NCBI GenBank assembly: GCA_025504975.1
Contig: JANUWI010000001.1
Span: 1,674,001-1,738,000 of the forward strand
Reading direction: 5' to 3'
Length of the DNA stretch: 64,000 bases
Origin: Plenodomus lindquistii
Lineage: Eukaryota; Ascomycota; Dothideomycetes; Pleosporales; Leptosphaeriaceae
Shown: piece by piece, positions 1 to 12,355 of the stretch
Layout: each line of letters starts with the position of its first letter
Position numbering within the stretch: the stretch's first letter is position 1
The notes under the pieces: generated by a model
Seen by the model: only the letters and a program-made list of their open reading frames with translations
What the model was told of the DNA's origin: nothing
Databases searched by the model: none
Position numbers and translations under genes: made by a program

Positions 1-16
1 CATGGCGAGTGAATGT

Positions 17-887
17 CTAGTCCAGTGCCTCGGCCAACGTGATCAGACTGAAGCGCAAATCGCCTCCTCCAGCTTCGGACTCACGTTTGAGAAAGCTCCG
101 TACGCCGAGGTCAAGTGCTCGTTGACTAAGAACATCTTCGTCGGCCGCAAGTTGGCCTCGATTAAGTGGACCTTTCCGGCGGCCGTCCAGCTCCCACAAA
201 TGGTTCTTGGCTGACTTTACAAAGCAAACATAGTGTAGGTCAACGTTGTCTTCAGCGGCAGGTGCAGACGAATCGCCACCCGTAGCTGCATCTTGGTGGG
301 CGCTCTCGAGTGCCTGTGACTCGTAGAGGAGCTCGGCTCGTTGGTCGGGTTTGAGGGGGATGGCCTCGCTCAGTAGCTTTGCAAGGCTGGACCCGGGCTC
401 TGGGGGAGCATATCAGTCCACCATAACAACACCGTCTCAGAAGGATTGCGACATACCGATATTGGAGCGTGCTGTGCCGTTTGAGACGCCATGAAGGAGC
501 CCGATGAGGCCACAAGCGTTCCCAATTGTCTGCTTGTACCATACAACCTCTTCGTCTGAACCAGAGCCGTCGTACTGCGGACGGTCTTTGTCTTCCTGAA
601 CGCGGAACTGCTCGTATGTGTCGCTGACGGGGAAGACTAGAAGCAGCGCATGAGCTGGACGGGGCACGAAGGCCAGCAGATCGGGATCGTCTATGCTGAA
701 GACGTCGTGGAAGGCGAGTTTCTGCGACAGCCCCAGTTTGTGGACGAGAGCGGACATGACCTCCGGATTGTTCTCTGTGGTCTGGTGTCAGCCATGAGGC
801 TCATCGGTATGGCGGGTGCCGTGTCTCACCGAGAGGAATGAACCTCTTCCTGCCGGCCGGGACATCAGGGGACTGTTCGGATGCCAT
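17..887 (-). CDS. YUH1: Ubiquitin carboxyl-terminal hydrolase, UCH (peptidase C12) family
   Basis: Predicted cysteine protease that removes small adducts from the C-terminus of ubiquitin or related modifiers in cytosol and nucleus. Three exons (887-830, 774-457, 399-17) join to 252 residues, the usual length for UCH-L3/Yuh1. The catalytic cysteine lies in QTIGNACG, the histidine in NVDLHYVCF and the aspartate in WELDGRRKGP, in the family order. The start at 887 is chosen because splicing exon 1 restores the motif FIPLENNPEVM, typical of UCH N-termini. Both introns are 55-57 nt with GTGAGA/GTATGT donors and CAG acceptors, and the first contains a GCTGAC branch point. The gene is divergent from the ARC1-like gene. 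Identification is confident; isoform-level substrate (ubiquitin or NEDD8) cannot be told from sequence. Confidence 0.93.
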
Positions 888-1667
888 GACGACGACGTTG
901 TTGTTGTTGAGATGGCAGCGGTGGTGGTGTGGGGTTGGATGGAAGGCGCAGTGTGGGATGCTACTTTATACATGCGACGCGACGCGGGGCAAGCAGGCAA
1001 CAAACACTAGGCGTCATGACTACCAGGGATGCCGACAGGCACTACACATGGCATAGAATGATACAAATGATGTCTATGATACGACTGCCTACATCCATTG
1101 CTGCTGCGCTTGGACAGACAGATGTAGGTAGACGTGGTCGCAAAGCCTGTACAAGTTCAGGCGGCAATGCCACCAAGTCGCCAAGAGCTCGCCGCAAAAG
1201 AGTGCCCTTTACAGAGCACGTGTCATTGTCGCATTGCAGGCAAGATGCGAAGTCTGCCGTAGCAAATGCAACCACCTCTGACGTCTTGGTCGGTGATGAT
1301 GATGATGATGATGGCCAGCGACGCGTCTGGACGCGACTGATGATGGCCTGTGCTGGCCTGCGCAGGGAGCTTTCTCAGTGCCCCGCCATCAGTTTGGTTG
1401 GTGAATTTGGCGGACATCGAATTGACTCACGTGTGTGCCATGCATGTCCACATCTCTCCCTCTTCTACGCCACTACTAAGCGCGATTCACCCGAGAACAA
1501 CTGCTCGTACCCTCAGAGCCTCTCTTCTGCCTGGTCGCTGCTCAATTGCCCCTCCATCTCCCCGCCGGCCCATTGCACACGCCGCTGCCCCCAGCTTCAC
1601 GGCCAATTTCTTTACCCCACTACACCCGCGTGCCGTCGACTTTTTCCAACACACCCTCACACGCATC
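888..1667. other. Divergent intergenic region between UCH and ARC1
   Basis: About 780 bp shared upstream region. It contains a (GAT)6 microsatellite at 1295-1312 and pyrimidine-rich DNA just before the ARC1 start. Long open frames run through it but show no family resemblance and no start context; I see no further gene. Confidence 0.6.
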
Positions 1668-3099
1668 ATGGCCAGCACCACCCTCGACGAGAGCCTGGTC
1701 ACGTACCTCAAAGCCCACGCGCCCAACAACGCAGGCGCAGAGACAGACGCTGTCAAGGCGTCGCAGGCCCTCTTCCCCGAGACCACCTACACCGACGCCG
1801 ACAAGACTGAGCTCGGCCAATGGCTGCACACTGCCTCGCACATTGCCTCGTCTGCTGATGACGCCGCAAAGGCCGCCGAGCGTCTGTCGTCACTCAACAC
1901 ACACCTCTCGAGTCGCACCACCATCCTCGGCGCAAAGCCTTCCGTCGCAGACATCGCCATCTACCAGAAGCTTGCGCCCGTTGTGTCCAAATGGAGCGCA
2001 GAGGAGAGGACGGGGGAGCAGGGATACCACCACATTGTCCGCCACGTCGACTTTGTCCAAAACTCGCCCATATTTGGCCTGAAAATCGACGACAAGGTCA
2101 ACATTGAGCAGGATAACATCGTCTTCAAGATCAAGCCAGTAGACGCGAAGGCCGAGAAGGAGCGCAAGAAGAAGGAAAAGGAGGCTGCCGCCGCAAACGC
2201 CGTTGCTTCAGGTGCTACACCCACCACATTGACTGGCGATCAGGGAGCCCAAGCACCCAAGAGCAAAAAAGACAAGGCACAAGACAAGGTCCAAGCCGCA
2301 GGCGAAGCCGTCGCATCAGCCGTAGTCGGCAACCCCAAGAGCGGCGGCGGTCCTCCCGAAGGCGCGCCCACCAAAAAGAAGGAAAAGAAGGAGAAGCAGC
2401 CCAAGCCCCAGAAAGCGTGAGCCCATCCCAAACGCCCCATCACCATGACATCGACACAACGACTAACAACCCCACAGCGCCCCAGTCGAGAAGCCCCTCT
2501 CCCCCGCCCTCATCGACCTCCGCGTCGGCCACATCCTCAAAGCCGAAACCCACCCCAACGCCGACTCCCTCTTCGTCAGCACAATTGCCTGCGGCGACGC
2601 CCCCGGCACAGAAAACACCTCCGAGTACGAAGGCCAAATCGTGCGCACCGTGTGCTCCGGGCTCAACGGCCTAATCCCACTCGCAGACATGCAAAACCGC
2701 AAAATCGTCGCCGTTTGCAACCTCAAGCCCGTCACCATGCGTGGCGTCAAGTCCTGCGCCATGGTGCTCGCCGCATCACCCAAGGTCAAGGAGGGCGAGG
2801 ATGCGCACAAAGGCCCGGTGGAACTTGTGGATCCGCCAAAGGACAGCAAAGCAGGTGATAGGGTGTACTTTGAGGGATGGGAGGGCGAGCCCGAGAGCGT
2901 GTTGAATCCCAAGAAGAAGATTTGGGAGACGATGCAGCCGGGGTTTACGACGACGGAGGGGCTCGAGGTCGGGTTCGATGTTGGGGTTGTGCCGCAGTTG
3001 GCTGGGGAGGGCGCGGAGAAGAAGAGCGGGGTTGCTAAGTTGAGGACCAAGGACGGGTTGTGCAGTGTGCCGACGTTGAAGGATGCTGTTGTAAGGTAG
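1668..3099 (+). CDS. ARC1: tRNA-binding aminoacyl-tRNA synthetase cofactor (Arc1/AIMP1-like)
   Basis: Predicted G4p1/Arc1-type cofactor that docks synthetases (in yeast Mes1 and Gus1) and delivers tRNA. Exons 1668-2416 and 2478-3099 give 456 residues; the intron has a GACTAAC branch point and CAG acceptor. Residues about 1-140 resemble the helical GST-like docking domain. A lysine-rich linker follows (KERKKKEKE, then KKKEKKEKQPK), which in this family contributes non-specific RNA contacts. The last ~190 residues form the EMAP II/OB-fold tRNA-binding domain, beginning LIDLRVGHILKAE and containing the conserved ADSLFVSTIACG and CNLKPVTMRGVKSCAM stretches. The gene lies tail-to-tail with the epimerase gene. 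The coding strand turns from C-rich to G-rich near 2750. Confidence 0.93.
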
Positions 3100-3438
3100 A
3101 CAGATGGAGAAGGGGGTAGACGACCAAATTCAGATAGATAGACGCGAGGGCTACGGATCTTCCTTTGCCAGAGAGGCTGCAAGTGCCACGAAGCACTTGT
3201 CTTCTGAAACACAATCGAACACAGTGATTCGATTGAAATCAAACACAACTCTGATGGTTCATACCAGTGTATCATTTGCATCAAGTAACATCTCGACCCA
3301 ACAACTCCTGCTATGTGGCCTATCATCAACAACTTGTAAACATGCACGCTTCTGCAGCGCAAAGTCATAGAATCCAATCCAGATCGCGCGTCACACAACG
3401 CCCTTGCTCAGTCTCAGTCCCAGTCTTACTCACTCCAT
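3100..3438. other. Convergent 3' intergenic region
   Basis: About 340 bp between the stops of the ARC1-like and epimerase genes. It presumably carries both 3' UTRs. No gene or repeat was seen. Confidence 0.6.
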
Positions 3439-4716
3439 CTACGCCTTCTTCTTCAACGCCTCCAAAAACTCCTTGGGCGGCTGCTGACCATACCCCTCCG
3501 GGTTATTCTCCGTCCACTTCCACAAATCCGCACACGCATCCTCAAGGGTAAGCTCAGTCTTCCAATTCAACTCTTTGTTCGCCAGCGACGGATTCGCCGT
3601 AAGATCCAACACATCGCCGTGTCGCCTGGGCGCAACCTCATATGGCAAATCGCGTCCGACGACCTTGCTAAATGCCTTGATCATCTCGAACACCGTGGAC
3701 CCGCGGCCTGAGCCCAGGTTCCATGCTTTGACACCTGGTTGCTGTTCGCGCAGGTAGTTGAGGGCTTGGAGGTGGCCGCGCGCGAGATCGAGGACGTGGA
3801 TGTAGTCGCGGATTGCGGTGCCATCTTTGGACGCGTAGTCGTCGCCGAAGACGAGGAGTTTCTCCCGTTTGCCGATTGCGACTTGGGCTAGGAGTGGGAG
3901 GAGGTTGTATGGCACACCGAGGGGGTTCTCGCCCATGATGCCGCTGGGATGCGCACCGGCGGGGTTGAAGTAGCGCAGCAGTGCGGCGTTCCACTTCTTG
4001 ATGTCTTTTTCTGGCTTTCCGGCTTTTTGGGCGTTGGAGCGCTCGGCGTCAATGGTGTCTGTGATTGCGCCTTCGATTGTGGATTTTGTGCGGCCATAGA
4101 CGTTGGTCGGGCCGATGGGGCAGTGCTCGGGGATGGGGATCATGTTGGGGACGCGGGTGGCGTCGCCGTAGACGGTGGCTGAGGAGGAGAAGACAATGTT
4201 GGTTACGTTGTGGCGGGTCATGGAGGAGAGGAGGGCGATGGAACCGCCGACGTTGACGCGGTAGTATGTGAGGGGGATTTCGCCAGACTCGCCAACGGCC
4301 TGGGGGTTGTGTTAGTGAGCGTTTTGTGTGGATGCGACAGCGAGGTTCGTTGTACCTTGAGAGCAGCAAAGTGGATGACATTGTCAATGTCGGGGTTCTC
4401 CTCAAAGACCTTGTCGAGCGCGGCTTCGTCTGTGATGTCGACCTTGTAGAACGAAGGCCGCTTACCGCAGATGAGCTCGATGCGATTGCAGACTTCAGGG
4501 TCAGAGTTGTAGAGGTTGTCGACGATGACGACCTTGTAGTCTGCCTCGAGAAGGGCAAGCGCTGTGAAGGAGCCAATGTAGCCGGTACCACTGCGTCATG
4601 GTTAGTTCAAGTTTAGTACACGCTGTGCAACGGTGACTTTTTAGGTACGAGCGGCTGCAAATAAGGAGGGGTGGAGGGGCAGCTTACCCAGTGACAAGAA
4701 CCGATCCTACAACCAT
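3439..4716 (-). CDS. galE: UDP-glucose 4-epimerase
   Basis: Interconverts UDP-galactose and UDP-glucose in the cytosol (Leloir pathway, and supply of UDP-galactose for the wall). Three exons (4716-4688, 4590-4356, 4299-3439) give 374 residues. The NAD-binding Rossmann motif VTGGTGYIGS is at the N-terminus, with the first intron falling inside its glycine codons, a position that supports the splice. The catalytic tyrosine/lysine pair is in NVYGRTKS, preceded by FSSSATVYG. It is a stand-alone epimerase: no mutarotase domain like that fused in yeast Gal10 is present. The 29-nt first exon is too short to show as an open frame but is required for the cofactor motif. The coding strand switches from C-rich to G-rich near 3730. 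Confidence 0.94.
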
Positions 4717-6441
4717 TTTGAAAGTGTGCTATGTGTGATTGTATGAGAAAGAGGGCAGGGCGTGGTATTTGAGCAGCGAGTGAGGTGTGTCTAATTGCGA
4801 GGTCGCAAAAATATAAACAGCCAAGCACACGAGATGTTGGGCCAACGGCGGCTGTGTCCGACTGGATCAACGCGGGTGCCCTGGAGTGGTGGCGCAAAGA
4901 GCAGGCGGATAGACTACTGGAAGCGGGAAGGTGCAGACTGTGACCCCAACCGTGTGTTTTGCACGCCCTGGAGGGATGGAACGAGAGTGGTGCGCTTTGT
5001 AAGACGGTTGCTTTGGTGGCGAGACTTGTTCTGTGTTCCTGCTGACCTCGAGGCAATTTATGTGCAGCCAGTCCTCCAGTCCACGCGTACGCAATATGCG
5101 GCTCTGTTGATCGTGTCTGGGGTAGCCCACTAGTAATCTTGCGAAACACCACGATCGTCTCCACTGCGCCAGAACGAGCTCGACTCTGGATGACGCTGGA
5201 GGCACCTGGCAAGCATGGTGAGACTCCCTTATCGAGTGCCAAGAATACTCCCACCTCCCTCTTGACGCAGCTCCTTTGTCGTCCCTGGCTGTCAGCACAC
5301 ACAAAGAAATCGTCGACCTGTCGCGTAACAAAGGACGGTGCCTCCAGCCACCAGCTTCCCAGAGTAGTTCGTGACGCAGGTACATGCGAGCAGGCGATGG
5401 CAGTCCAGGGTCTTGTACTCCGCAATTTCACGAGGGTCCGGCATGTGCTCATGTGCTCCCCGATCATGCATCATCCATGCATGCCATGTCCCTGGCTGGC
5501 GAGACGACTAGTTTGCTGAACCACCACGGTACGCGCCCAAAGTCCAGGCATCGTGGGATGCATTCGAAGAGGAAGAAGCCAGTTGGACAGCTCTTTAGCA
5601 CTGCCATGTCACGGTGCGCCGCATTCTGGCTTGTGCCTGCAAAGCCCGCTAAGCCTGCCGCTTCCGTCTTCCAGTTGGCTGGTGGCTTGAACCCTTGTTC
5701 CAACGCGACCGGCCACCTCCAACTTCACTCCGCCATTTAGGATTCCCATCTTCATCATCAACACTCCCCCGGAACGCTGCGCCGAATGTAGGAAGATGGT
5801 CGCGGGTTGCACATCAAGAAGTTGCCGACGTCAAAAGATACCCTCAGGCCACCGGTAGCGCCGGAGAGTGTTGCCAGCCTCGACGCGTGAAAGTTTTGTT
5901 CGACGTGTTTACCGCCAGTCCGCCAGCTCATCACCAACAACACCATCCACTAGACCCATCAAAGAGCTAGGATTTTACCAGGGCGACGCGACGTGATTTC
6001 TGGCGTTTTGGACGGCGAAGAATCAGACTCCTTAATTGTAATGTAAGTATGCGTAAACATTCCTGTATCCCGGTCACTCTTTTGCTGAAGCCGTCGCGAG
6101 TCTCTCGAGTCGGTGTGCACGTGTTCATGTCGTCTTCACTTTCACCTCGCAACAGTCTGCAATCGCCCAGAGTCACACCAGCTTCAGCCCCACTTTCCCA
6201 TCTTATTTATTTTCCCTATTGTCAAACGCAGTTTCGCTTCGCGTGGATTGTACTGCTATTGTCATCTCATTCTACAATTGTTCGCTTTTTCGCATGCAAT
6301 CGCGTACTTGGAGCTGCCCAGTACCTCGACTCTTTCCAACAAACACCAACTTATTTCATTCCAGCAACACCATCATCTGTACTCCATTGATTCCAGCACT
6401 CTACGCCACTTTTGCACTGGTTGCAATCACCGAACATCATC
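4717..6441. other. Long divergent intergenic region, no gene recognised
   Basis: About 1.7 kb between the epimerase and SUN-protein starts. Several open frames of 60-280 codons exist but none has family motifs or clear splice organisation. A strong donor-like GTAAGTATG near 6043 could open a 5' UTR intron of the SUN gene. A pyrimidine-rich stretch precedes the SUN start. Confidence 0.55.
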
Positions 6442-8775
6442 ATGTCTCAACTTGGCAACACGGGCGCACCTACGCCCCGTCGCTCAGGTCGCATCAGTAA
6501 CAAGGCTAGCTCTGTCGCCGAAACCGCCATTACCACAGTCACCAGCGGAGGCACCCGTACGCGTCGCACAGGTCCCCTTACCAAAGTCAAAGCGCGCAAA
6601 TCAAACGCCTATGGCGCAAGTGGTCGCGTGGGTGCCGCTGAAGCATTAACAGTCACGGCCACTGGTTTCGCGCAGGCTTTCCAGAACCAACGAGGCGACG
6701 CTTTCGCTCGCGATGATGAAGATGACGAGGGCAACGAAGAAGACGATTCTGTCGATGAACTTGCCGCTTCAACACCTCGCATGAGTGGTGGCCGTAATGG
6801 TCGCGTGCCTGCATCCTCGCCTCCGCGCTCACCTTCCCCGGGCCCAGAAGTACCCTCCATGTCAGCACCCGGACTCTCTTTCCTCCAGAGCGAAGATGTC
6901 CCGGCCAGTGAAGATGAGACTGCAGCATCCGTCGGAAACACTTCAAAGTCCTTTGGACCCCTTCACGAGGCAGGCATGATGGGCCAACAAGGTACACCAT
7001 ACATACGCTTCTCTTCTACTCAGGCCACTCCGGAGCCCACACCCACAGTGCAGAAAGCCCCTGAGCGCCGCAATCTACAGTCACAAGCACGGGTCCTTGG
7101 TGCATCTCAGATCAAGATTCCGCTTCAGGGACAAGGTCCGCCCCCAGTCCGACCTACATACTTGCAGACACCTGCGCCCGGTCGCCCCAATGGTGTCGTC
7201 GGCGCAGCTATCGCAAAGAGGAAGGCCATTGAGGACTCTGTTGATGCTTTGCTCGCTGAAGAACAAGCTCGTCTCGCCCGCGACGGACCACCCCGGCCTC
7301 AGCCAAGATCTCACGGACGCCGTCCACAAGGCCAAAGCCCACAAGCCGTCAACGAGTGGCTTGGTAATGTCGAGCCACCGCAGAAGGACGAAGCTGAGTG
7401 GCCTTGGAGGAAGTACCTCACTTGGGCGTTCTGGGCATTGGCAGCTTTCATGTTCCTTGGCTGGCTAGGCCACTTCACGACATCCCCAAATCTTTCCGGA
7501 TCAGAAACGAGCACAAACAATCCAGGCTTCCTCTCTGCTGTCAATGCTCGTGTCAGCTATACTTTTGGTAAGGTTACAGGCTTCATTCAGCCTACCCGTA
7601 GGCCCACGATCGAGGAAGAAATCGCTGCCTTTAGAGCCGGTGACGATAATGTCATGTGGCGCCGCATGTACATGATGAACCAGCAATTCGAGGATCGTAT
7701 CAACGGCGTTCATTCGACTATCGACGAACTCCGCACCCAGTTGCCCGAACTGCTTATTGTCCAGCGCCACGAAGATGGCCGATCTGAGATATCCGACGAT
7801 TTCTGGCAGGCTCTGCAAGCCAAATTACGATCCAAAGAAGACAGCCCAGAGTGGCGCGAGTACCTGTCACACACGAAGCAGAAACTCGACGACATTCTGG
7901 ACATTTCCGCCCACCGCGACGACACCAAGACCAGGCCACAGGCGGTCTCGAAGCAAGAGTTTCTTGAGATTATCGACAAGCGTTTCCGCGAACTTTCCAC
8001 TCGCGTCAACCTAAATATTGAGGAGGCTGTCAAGAGTCAGACCGACCAATTCAGTGCTTTGGTCAGCGCCGAAGCGAAGAAGGCAATGATAGACAGCGTC
8101 CGCCTACAATCACTGGCGCAGACCAACCTCGTTGCCAACTATGAGCTACATTTGAAAGCTCCAAACTATTTCTCCACAGGCCTCGGCGCAGTGATCGAAC
8201 CGCGCCTCACTTCTGCAACCCGCCTCGACCGTCCACGGTGGCTCAGTACACTCTTCCAAAAAGTGGCCACGGCCCCGCTTCGAAATCCTCCGCAGACTGC
8301 ACTCACCGAGTGGAAGCAACCTGGAGATTGCTGGTGCTCCGCTCCCAACATTCACGGCGGCGCCCAAGCGCAGCTTACTGTGGCTCTTGGACGGCCTATG
8401 ACTCCCAAGAAAGTGACCATAGAGCACGTACCCATGAGCATGGTCCCCGCTCGCGACGTTAGCAACGCGCCCCGCAACATCGAACTGTGGGTTGAAACCG
8501 ACGAACCCGTACGATCCTACTACAGCCAGCGCCAGGGTGTCTGCGGTGAAGGCTTACCCGGCTGGAAATGCCTGGGTAGCTTCAAGTACAACATCCACGC
8601 CTCCAACCATGTCCAAACCTTCGACCTCTACGGCGAACCCTCGGATCCCATCAAGCGGGCCATGCTACGTGTTACGAGCAACTGGGGTGGCGATCATACG
8701 TGCCTCTACCAGGTACGATTGCACGGCGACGACGCCAAAGAGGATTACGAATACAAAGTACGCCTGAATGATTGA
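6442..8775 (+). CDS. SUN-domain nuclear envelope protein (Sad1/UNC-84 type)
   Basis: Predicted inner nuclear membrane protein that binds KASH partners in the perinuclear space, forming LINC bridges and anchoring spindle pole body or telomeres. One exon, 777 residues. The N-terminal ~310 residues are basic and low-complexity (nucleoplasmic). A single hydrophobic segment at about 322-345 (core TWAFWALAAFMFLGWLG) is the membrane anchor. Coiled-coil-like sequence follows, then the SUN domain from about 570 to the end, containing GDCWCSAP, ELWVET, QTFDLYGEP and the terminal VTSNWGGDHTCLYQVRLHG typical of the family. The start at 6442 is preferred to an in-frame ATG ten codons upstream because MSQ begins the basic nucleoplasmic tail; either could be used. 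Confidence 0.9.
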   Translation: MSQLGNTGAPTPRRSGRISNKASSVAETAITTVTSGGTRTRRTGPLTKVKARKSNAYGASGRVGAAEALTVTATGFAQAFQNQRGDAFARDDEDDEGNEEDDSVDELAASTPRMSGGRNGRVPASSPPRSPSPGPEVPSMSAPGLSFLQSEDVPASEDETAASVGNTSKSFGPLHEAGMMGQQGTPYIRFSSTQATPEPTPTVQKAPERRNLQSQARVLGASQIKIPLQGQGPPPVRPTYLQTPAPGRPNGVVGAAIAKRKAIEDSVDALLAEEQARLARDGPPRPQPRSHGRRPQGQSPQAVNEWLGNVEPPQKDEAEWPWRKYLTWAFWALAAFMFLGWLGHFTTSPNLSGSETSTNNPGFLSAVNARVSYTFGKVTGFIQPTRRPTIEEEIAAFRAGDDNVMWRRMYMMNQQFEDRINGVHSTIDELRTQLPELLIVQRHEDGRSEISDDFWQALQAKLRSKEDSPEWREYLSHTKQKLDDILDISAHRDDTKTRPQAVSKQEFLEIIDKRFRELSTRVNLNIEEAVKSQTDQFSALVSAEAKKAMIDSVRLQSLAQTNLVANYELHLKAPNYFSTGLGAVIEPRLTSATRLDRPRWLSTLFQKVATAPLRNPPQTALTEWKQPGDCWCSAPNIHGGAQAQLTVALGRPMTPKKVTIEHVPMSMVPARDVSNAPRNIELWVETDEPVRSYYSQRQGVCGEGLPGWKCLGSFKYNIHASNHVQTFDLYGEPSDPIKRAMLRVTSNWGGDHTCLYQVRLHGDDAKEDYEYKVRLND

Positions 8776-9370
8776 TTAGCTGGATGTTTGTTTTCCTGTT
8801 ATTGTTGTTCGTTTGACAAGGCATTGCCGGGCGTTTGGGACGAATAGTGTGGATCAGCGTGTCTTATACCCTCGAGGTGCTTCATCTTCCTTTTCCATGT
8901 CTGCATGATGATAGAGATGATCCTTGCCATGCTTGACATGAGTTGTATACCCAGAATAGCTAGCTACGTAGTACGAGAAATCATTACACAAATAAAGAAG
9001 AATAACCACGATAGATTTGATGGTCAATCCAATGCTCTACTGTCTTTTGCAGTCGTCGGTGAAGTGACTCGTCCGGTCAGGGGCCGACTCCCTGCTGTCG
9101 AACGCTGGAGTCAACAATGAGATTACCAACATCCTGTTAGGTATCCATGCCATTTTGAAGTTACATGTCATAGAATGTGCTTAACGCTGCAGCCCCCCGA
9201 GTCGTGATCTCTACTAGCAACGATATTCGCACGGACCACCACTCAAGTTCCCAATTGGGACGTCGCGACCGCGTTTTCGCGTGTTTACAGCGCCCGCGCC
9301 GAACTGCCCAACTTCAGATGCTTGTTTGGCCGCATACAGCATCGCACATCGTAACAACCAGAAATCCACA
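8776..9370. other. Intergenic region, SUN gene to MCM6
   Basis: About 600 bp between two plus-strand genes; terminator region of the first and promoter of the second. No additional gene, RNA or repeat seen. Confidence 0.55.
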
Positions 9371-12355
9371 ATGTCTTCCCTCCTCGACGCAGTGCTCAAC
9401 TCGGACGCGGCCCCCACGCCCTCGAGCGACGCGGGCACAGCAAGACGCCCCCAGCAGATTCGCTCTTCGTCTGCGAGACCCCGCGGACCCCCTTCTGAAA
9501 GCGCCGGCGCAAACAGCGATGTTGAAGGCTATCCAGACGATGATGTGCCAAACAGACTGCCGGGAAGGCGGACGAACCAGCCCCGCACAGACATTCCCAA
9601 GGTGGTGGATGTGACGGGCGAAACGCTGTCGATGCGGTTCCAAGAGTTTCTGGAGAAGTGAGTATAATGACACCGTATGCATTGCCCGGTACTGATGGAG
9701 GAATAGCTACACAGAAGACCCGTCCTCGTCAGCTCTCCCTACGTCGAGCGCCGTGCCCACCACCGACAAGTACTACATCGCTCAAGTACGGGGCATGAGG
9801 CTGTATGGCCTCTCCACCCTATATGTCGACTACACACATCTCCTCCGACACGAGGACGGTGTCCTCGCTGCTGCCATCGCCAGCGAGTACTACCGATTCT
9901 TGCCATACATGGTCCGCGCCCTCCACAATCTCATCGCAAAGTACGAGCCCAAGTACTTCCGCCAGCACAAGCAGCCAGCTTCAACAGCCTCGGCTGCAGG
10001 GACTTCAGAGGTCAATGCTACAAGTCAGAACGACAGTCTCAACGAGAAGACATCCAACCAGCAGACAGACAAGCTTTTCACACTGGCCTTTTATAACTTA
10101 CCCCTAGTCTCACGCATTCGCCAACTACGCACCACGTCTATAGGTAGCTTGCTCTCCATCTCTGGCACAGTCACAAGAACGTCAGAAGTACGGCCAGAGT
10201 TATCAATGGCGACATTTGTGTGCGAGGTCTGCAACACCGTAGTGCCCAACATCGAGCAGACATTCAAATACACCGAACCCACACAATGTCCCAACATCAC
10301 CTGCATGAACAGGGAAGGATGGCGACTCGATATCAGGCAGTCCACTTTCGTCGATTGGCAGAAGGTGCGAATCCAGGAAAACAGCTCTGAGATCCCCACA
10401 GGAAGCATGCCACGGACAATGGACGTCATCCTGCGCGGAGAGATGGTCGATCGCGCAAAGGCGGGAGAAAAGTGTATCTTCACAGGTACTGTGATCGTCA
10501 TCCCCGATGTTAGTCAATTCCGCGTTCCAGGCGTACGGCCACAGGCCATGCGAGACACATCCAACGCTACACGAGGCAACGATGTAGGGGGTTCTGGCGT
10601 CAGTGGTCTCAAAGCGCTTGGTGTACGCGACCTGACTTACCGAATGTCTTTCCTCGCATGTATGGTCTCGCCAGATCACTCGACGCCTGGACAGTCCTCA
10701 AACCACCACTTGACTGGCCAAGCTAGCAACATCCTCGCTTCTCTTGGACAGGGACAGATCGAATCAAATGCGACAAGTGGCGAGGAGGCTCAAGAAGAAT
10801 ACTTGGGCACGCTCACATCTGCTGAGATCCAAGATCTCAAGGATATGGTGCACAAGCCAAACATCTTCATGCGACTCGTCGACTCAATCGCACCCACAGT
10901 CTATGGCCATCAAGTCATCAAGAAAGGTCTCTTGCTCCAGCTCATGGGCGGTGTGTCAAAACAAACGCAAGAGGGTATGTCTTTGCGTGGCGATATCAAT
11001 ATTTGCATTGTCGGTGATCCTTCGACGTCAAAGTCTCAATTCTTGAAGTACATTTGCAGTTTCTTGCCTCGCGCAGTCTACACGTCTGGTAAGGCTTCCT
11101 CTGCTGCTGGTCTTACAGCAGCTGTCGTCAAGGATGAGGAGACTGGCGAGTTCACTATCGAGGCTGGTGCGCTCATGTTGGCTGATAACGGCATCTGTGC
11201 CATTGACGAGTTCGACAAGATGGACATTGCCGATCAAGTCGCCATCCACGAAGCCATGGAACAGCAGACCATCTCCATTGCCAAAGCCGGTATTCAAGCT
11301 ACCCTCAATGCCCGTACCTCCATCCTCGCAGCCGCCAACCCCGTCGGCGGTCGCTACAATCGCAAGACCACGCTCCGTGCTAACGTCAACATGTCGGCAC
11401 CCATCATGTCGCGTTTCGATCTCTTCTTTGTGGTACTAGACGAATGTGACGAGTCCGTTGACCGCCATCTTGCCGAGCACATCGTCGGCATCCACCAACA
11501 TCGCGACGAAGCCATCGACCCTGAATTCAACACCGAGCAACTCCAACGCTACATCCGCTTCGCACGAACCTTCCGCCCAGAATTCACAGACGAAGCGCGC
11601 GTCACGCTTGTGGAGAAGTACAAAGAGCTCCGCGCCGACGACGCCCAGGGCGGCATCGGCCGCAACAGCTACCGCATTACTGTCCGCCAACTCGAGAGTA
11701 TGATCCGACTCTCCGAAGCCATTGCAAAGGCAAACTGCGTCACAGACATCACCCCGGAATTCGTACGCGAAGCCTATAACCTCCTCCGCCAATCCATCAT
11801 CTCCGTCGAAAAAGACGACGTCGAGGTCGAAGACGATGACGACGAAGCCCTTCTCGCTGCCGCTGCGGCCGCCGAGCAAGACGGCGATGCACCCATGAAC
11901 GATGAGCAGGACGCAGCACAAGATGGAACCCCAGCGCCTGTTGCTCCTCCACGAGAGAAGACGAAAATCACACACGACAAATATATCTCCATGCGCAACA
12001 TGTTTGTCAAGCGCGTGAACGAGGACCAAGAGGAGACGCAGGACGGTGTAGAAGAAGAAGAATTGCTAATTTGGTATCTCGAGCAAAAAGAGAATGAAAT
12101 GGATACACAAGAGGATTTGGAGAGGGAACGCGCGCTTGCCAAGAAGGTGTTGAAGAAGGTTGTCAAGGTACGTTCATGTTTTTGTGCGTTGTGTATATTG
12201 GGAGGTTTATATGCTAACGTGTGTGTGTGATATAGGAACAATATCTCATGCTCATCCGAGGTGAGGGTTTGGCAGATGAGGAAGGGCAGGCTCAGAGCAG
12301 CGAGAAGGCGGTTTATGTGCTGCATCCTAATTGCCCGGTTGAGGATATTGTGTAG
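9371..12355 (+). CDS. MCM6: DNA replication licensing factor MCM6
   Basis: Subunit of the MCM2-7 replicative helicase, loaded at origins in G1. Exons 9371-9657, 9707-12167 and 12236-12355 give 955 residues. Visible parts: an acidic N-terminal tail, an OB/zinc region near residue 266 (CEVC ... CPNITC), Walker A as GDPSTSKSQFLK near 531, Walker B CAIDEFDKM, and the arginine-finger motif SRFDLFF near 663. The stretch GGVSKQTQEGMSLRGDIN is diagnostic of MCM6 among paralogues. An acidic insert (DDVEVEDDDDE) precedes the C-terminal winged-helix region. The last exon of 40 codons is needed to complete that region; without it the frame would run into the intron. The coding strand becomes G-rich after about 12000. 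Confidence 0.96.

Noticed and set aside
1295..1312. (GAT)6 microsatellite
   Set aside because: Ordinary short repeat in an intergenic region; noted only as a feature of that region.
929..1810. 293-codon plus-strand open frame
   Set aside because: Runs from intergenic DNA into the ARC1 start in another phase; low-complexity residues and no domain.
2463..3398. 311-codon minus-strand open frame
   Set aside because: Antisense shadow of the ARC1 tRNA-binding exon.
4613..5467. 284-codon minus-strand open frame over the epimerase 5' end
   Set aside because: Overlaps the epimerase first intron and exon; no family motifs or good start.
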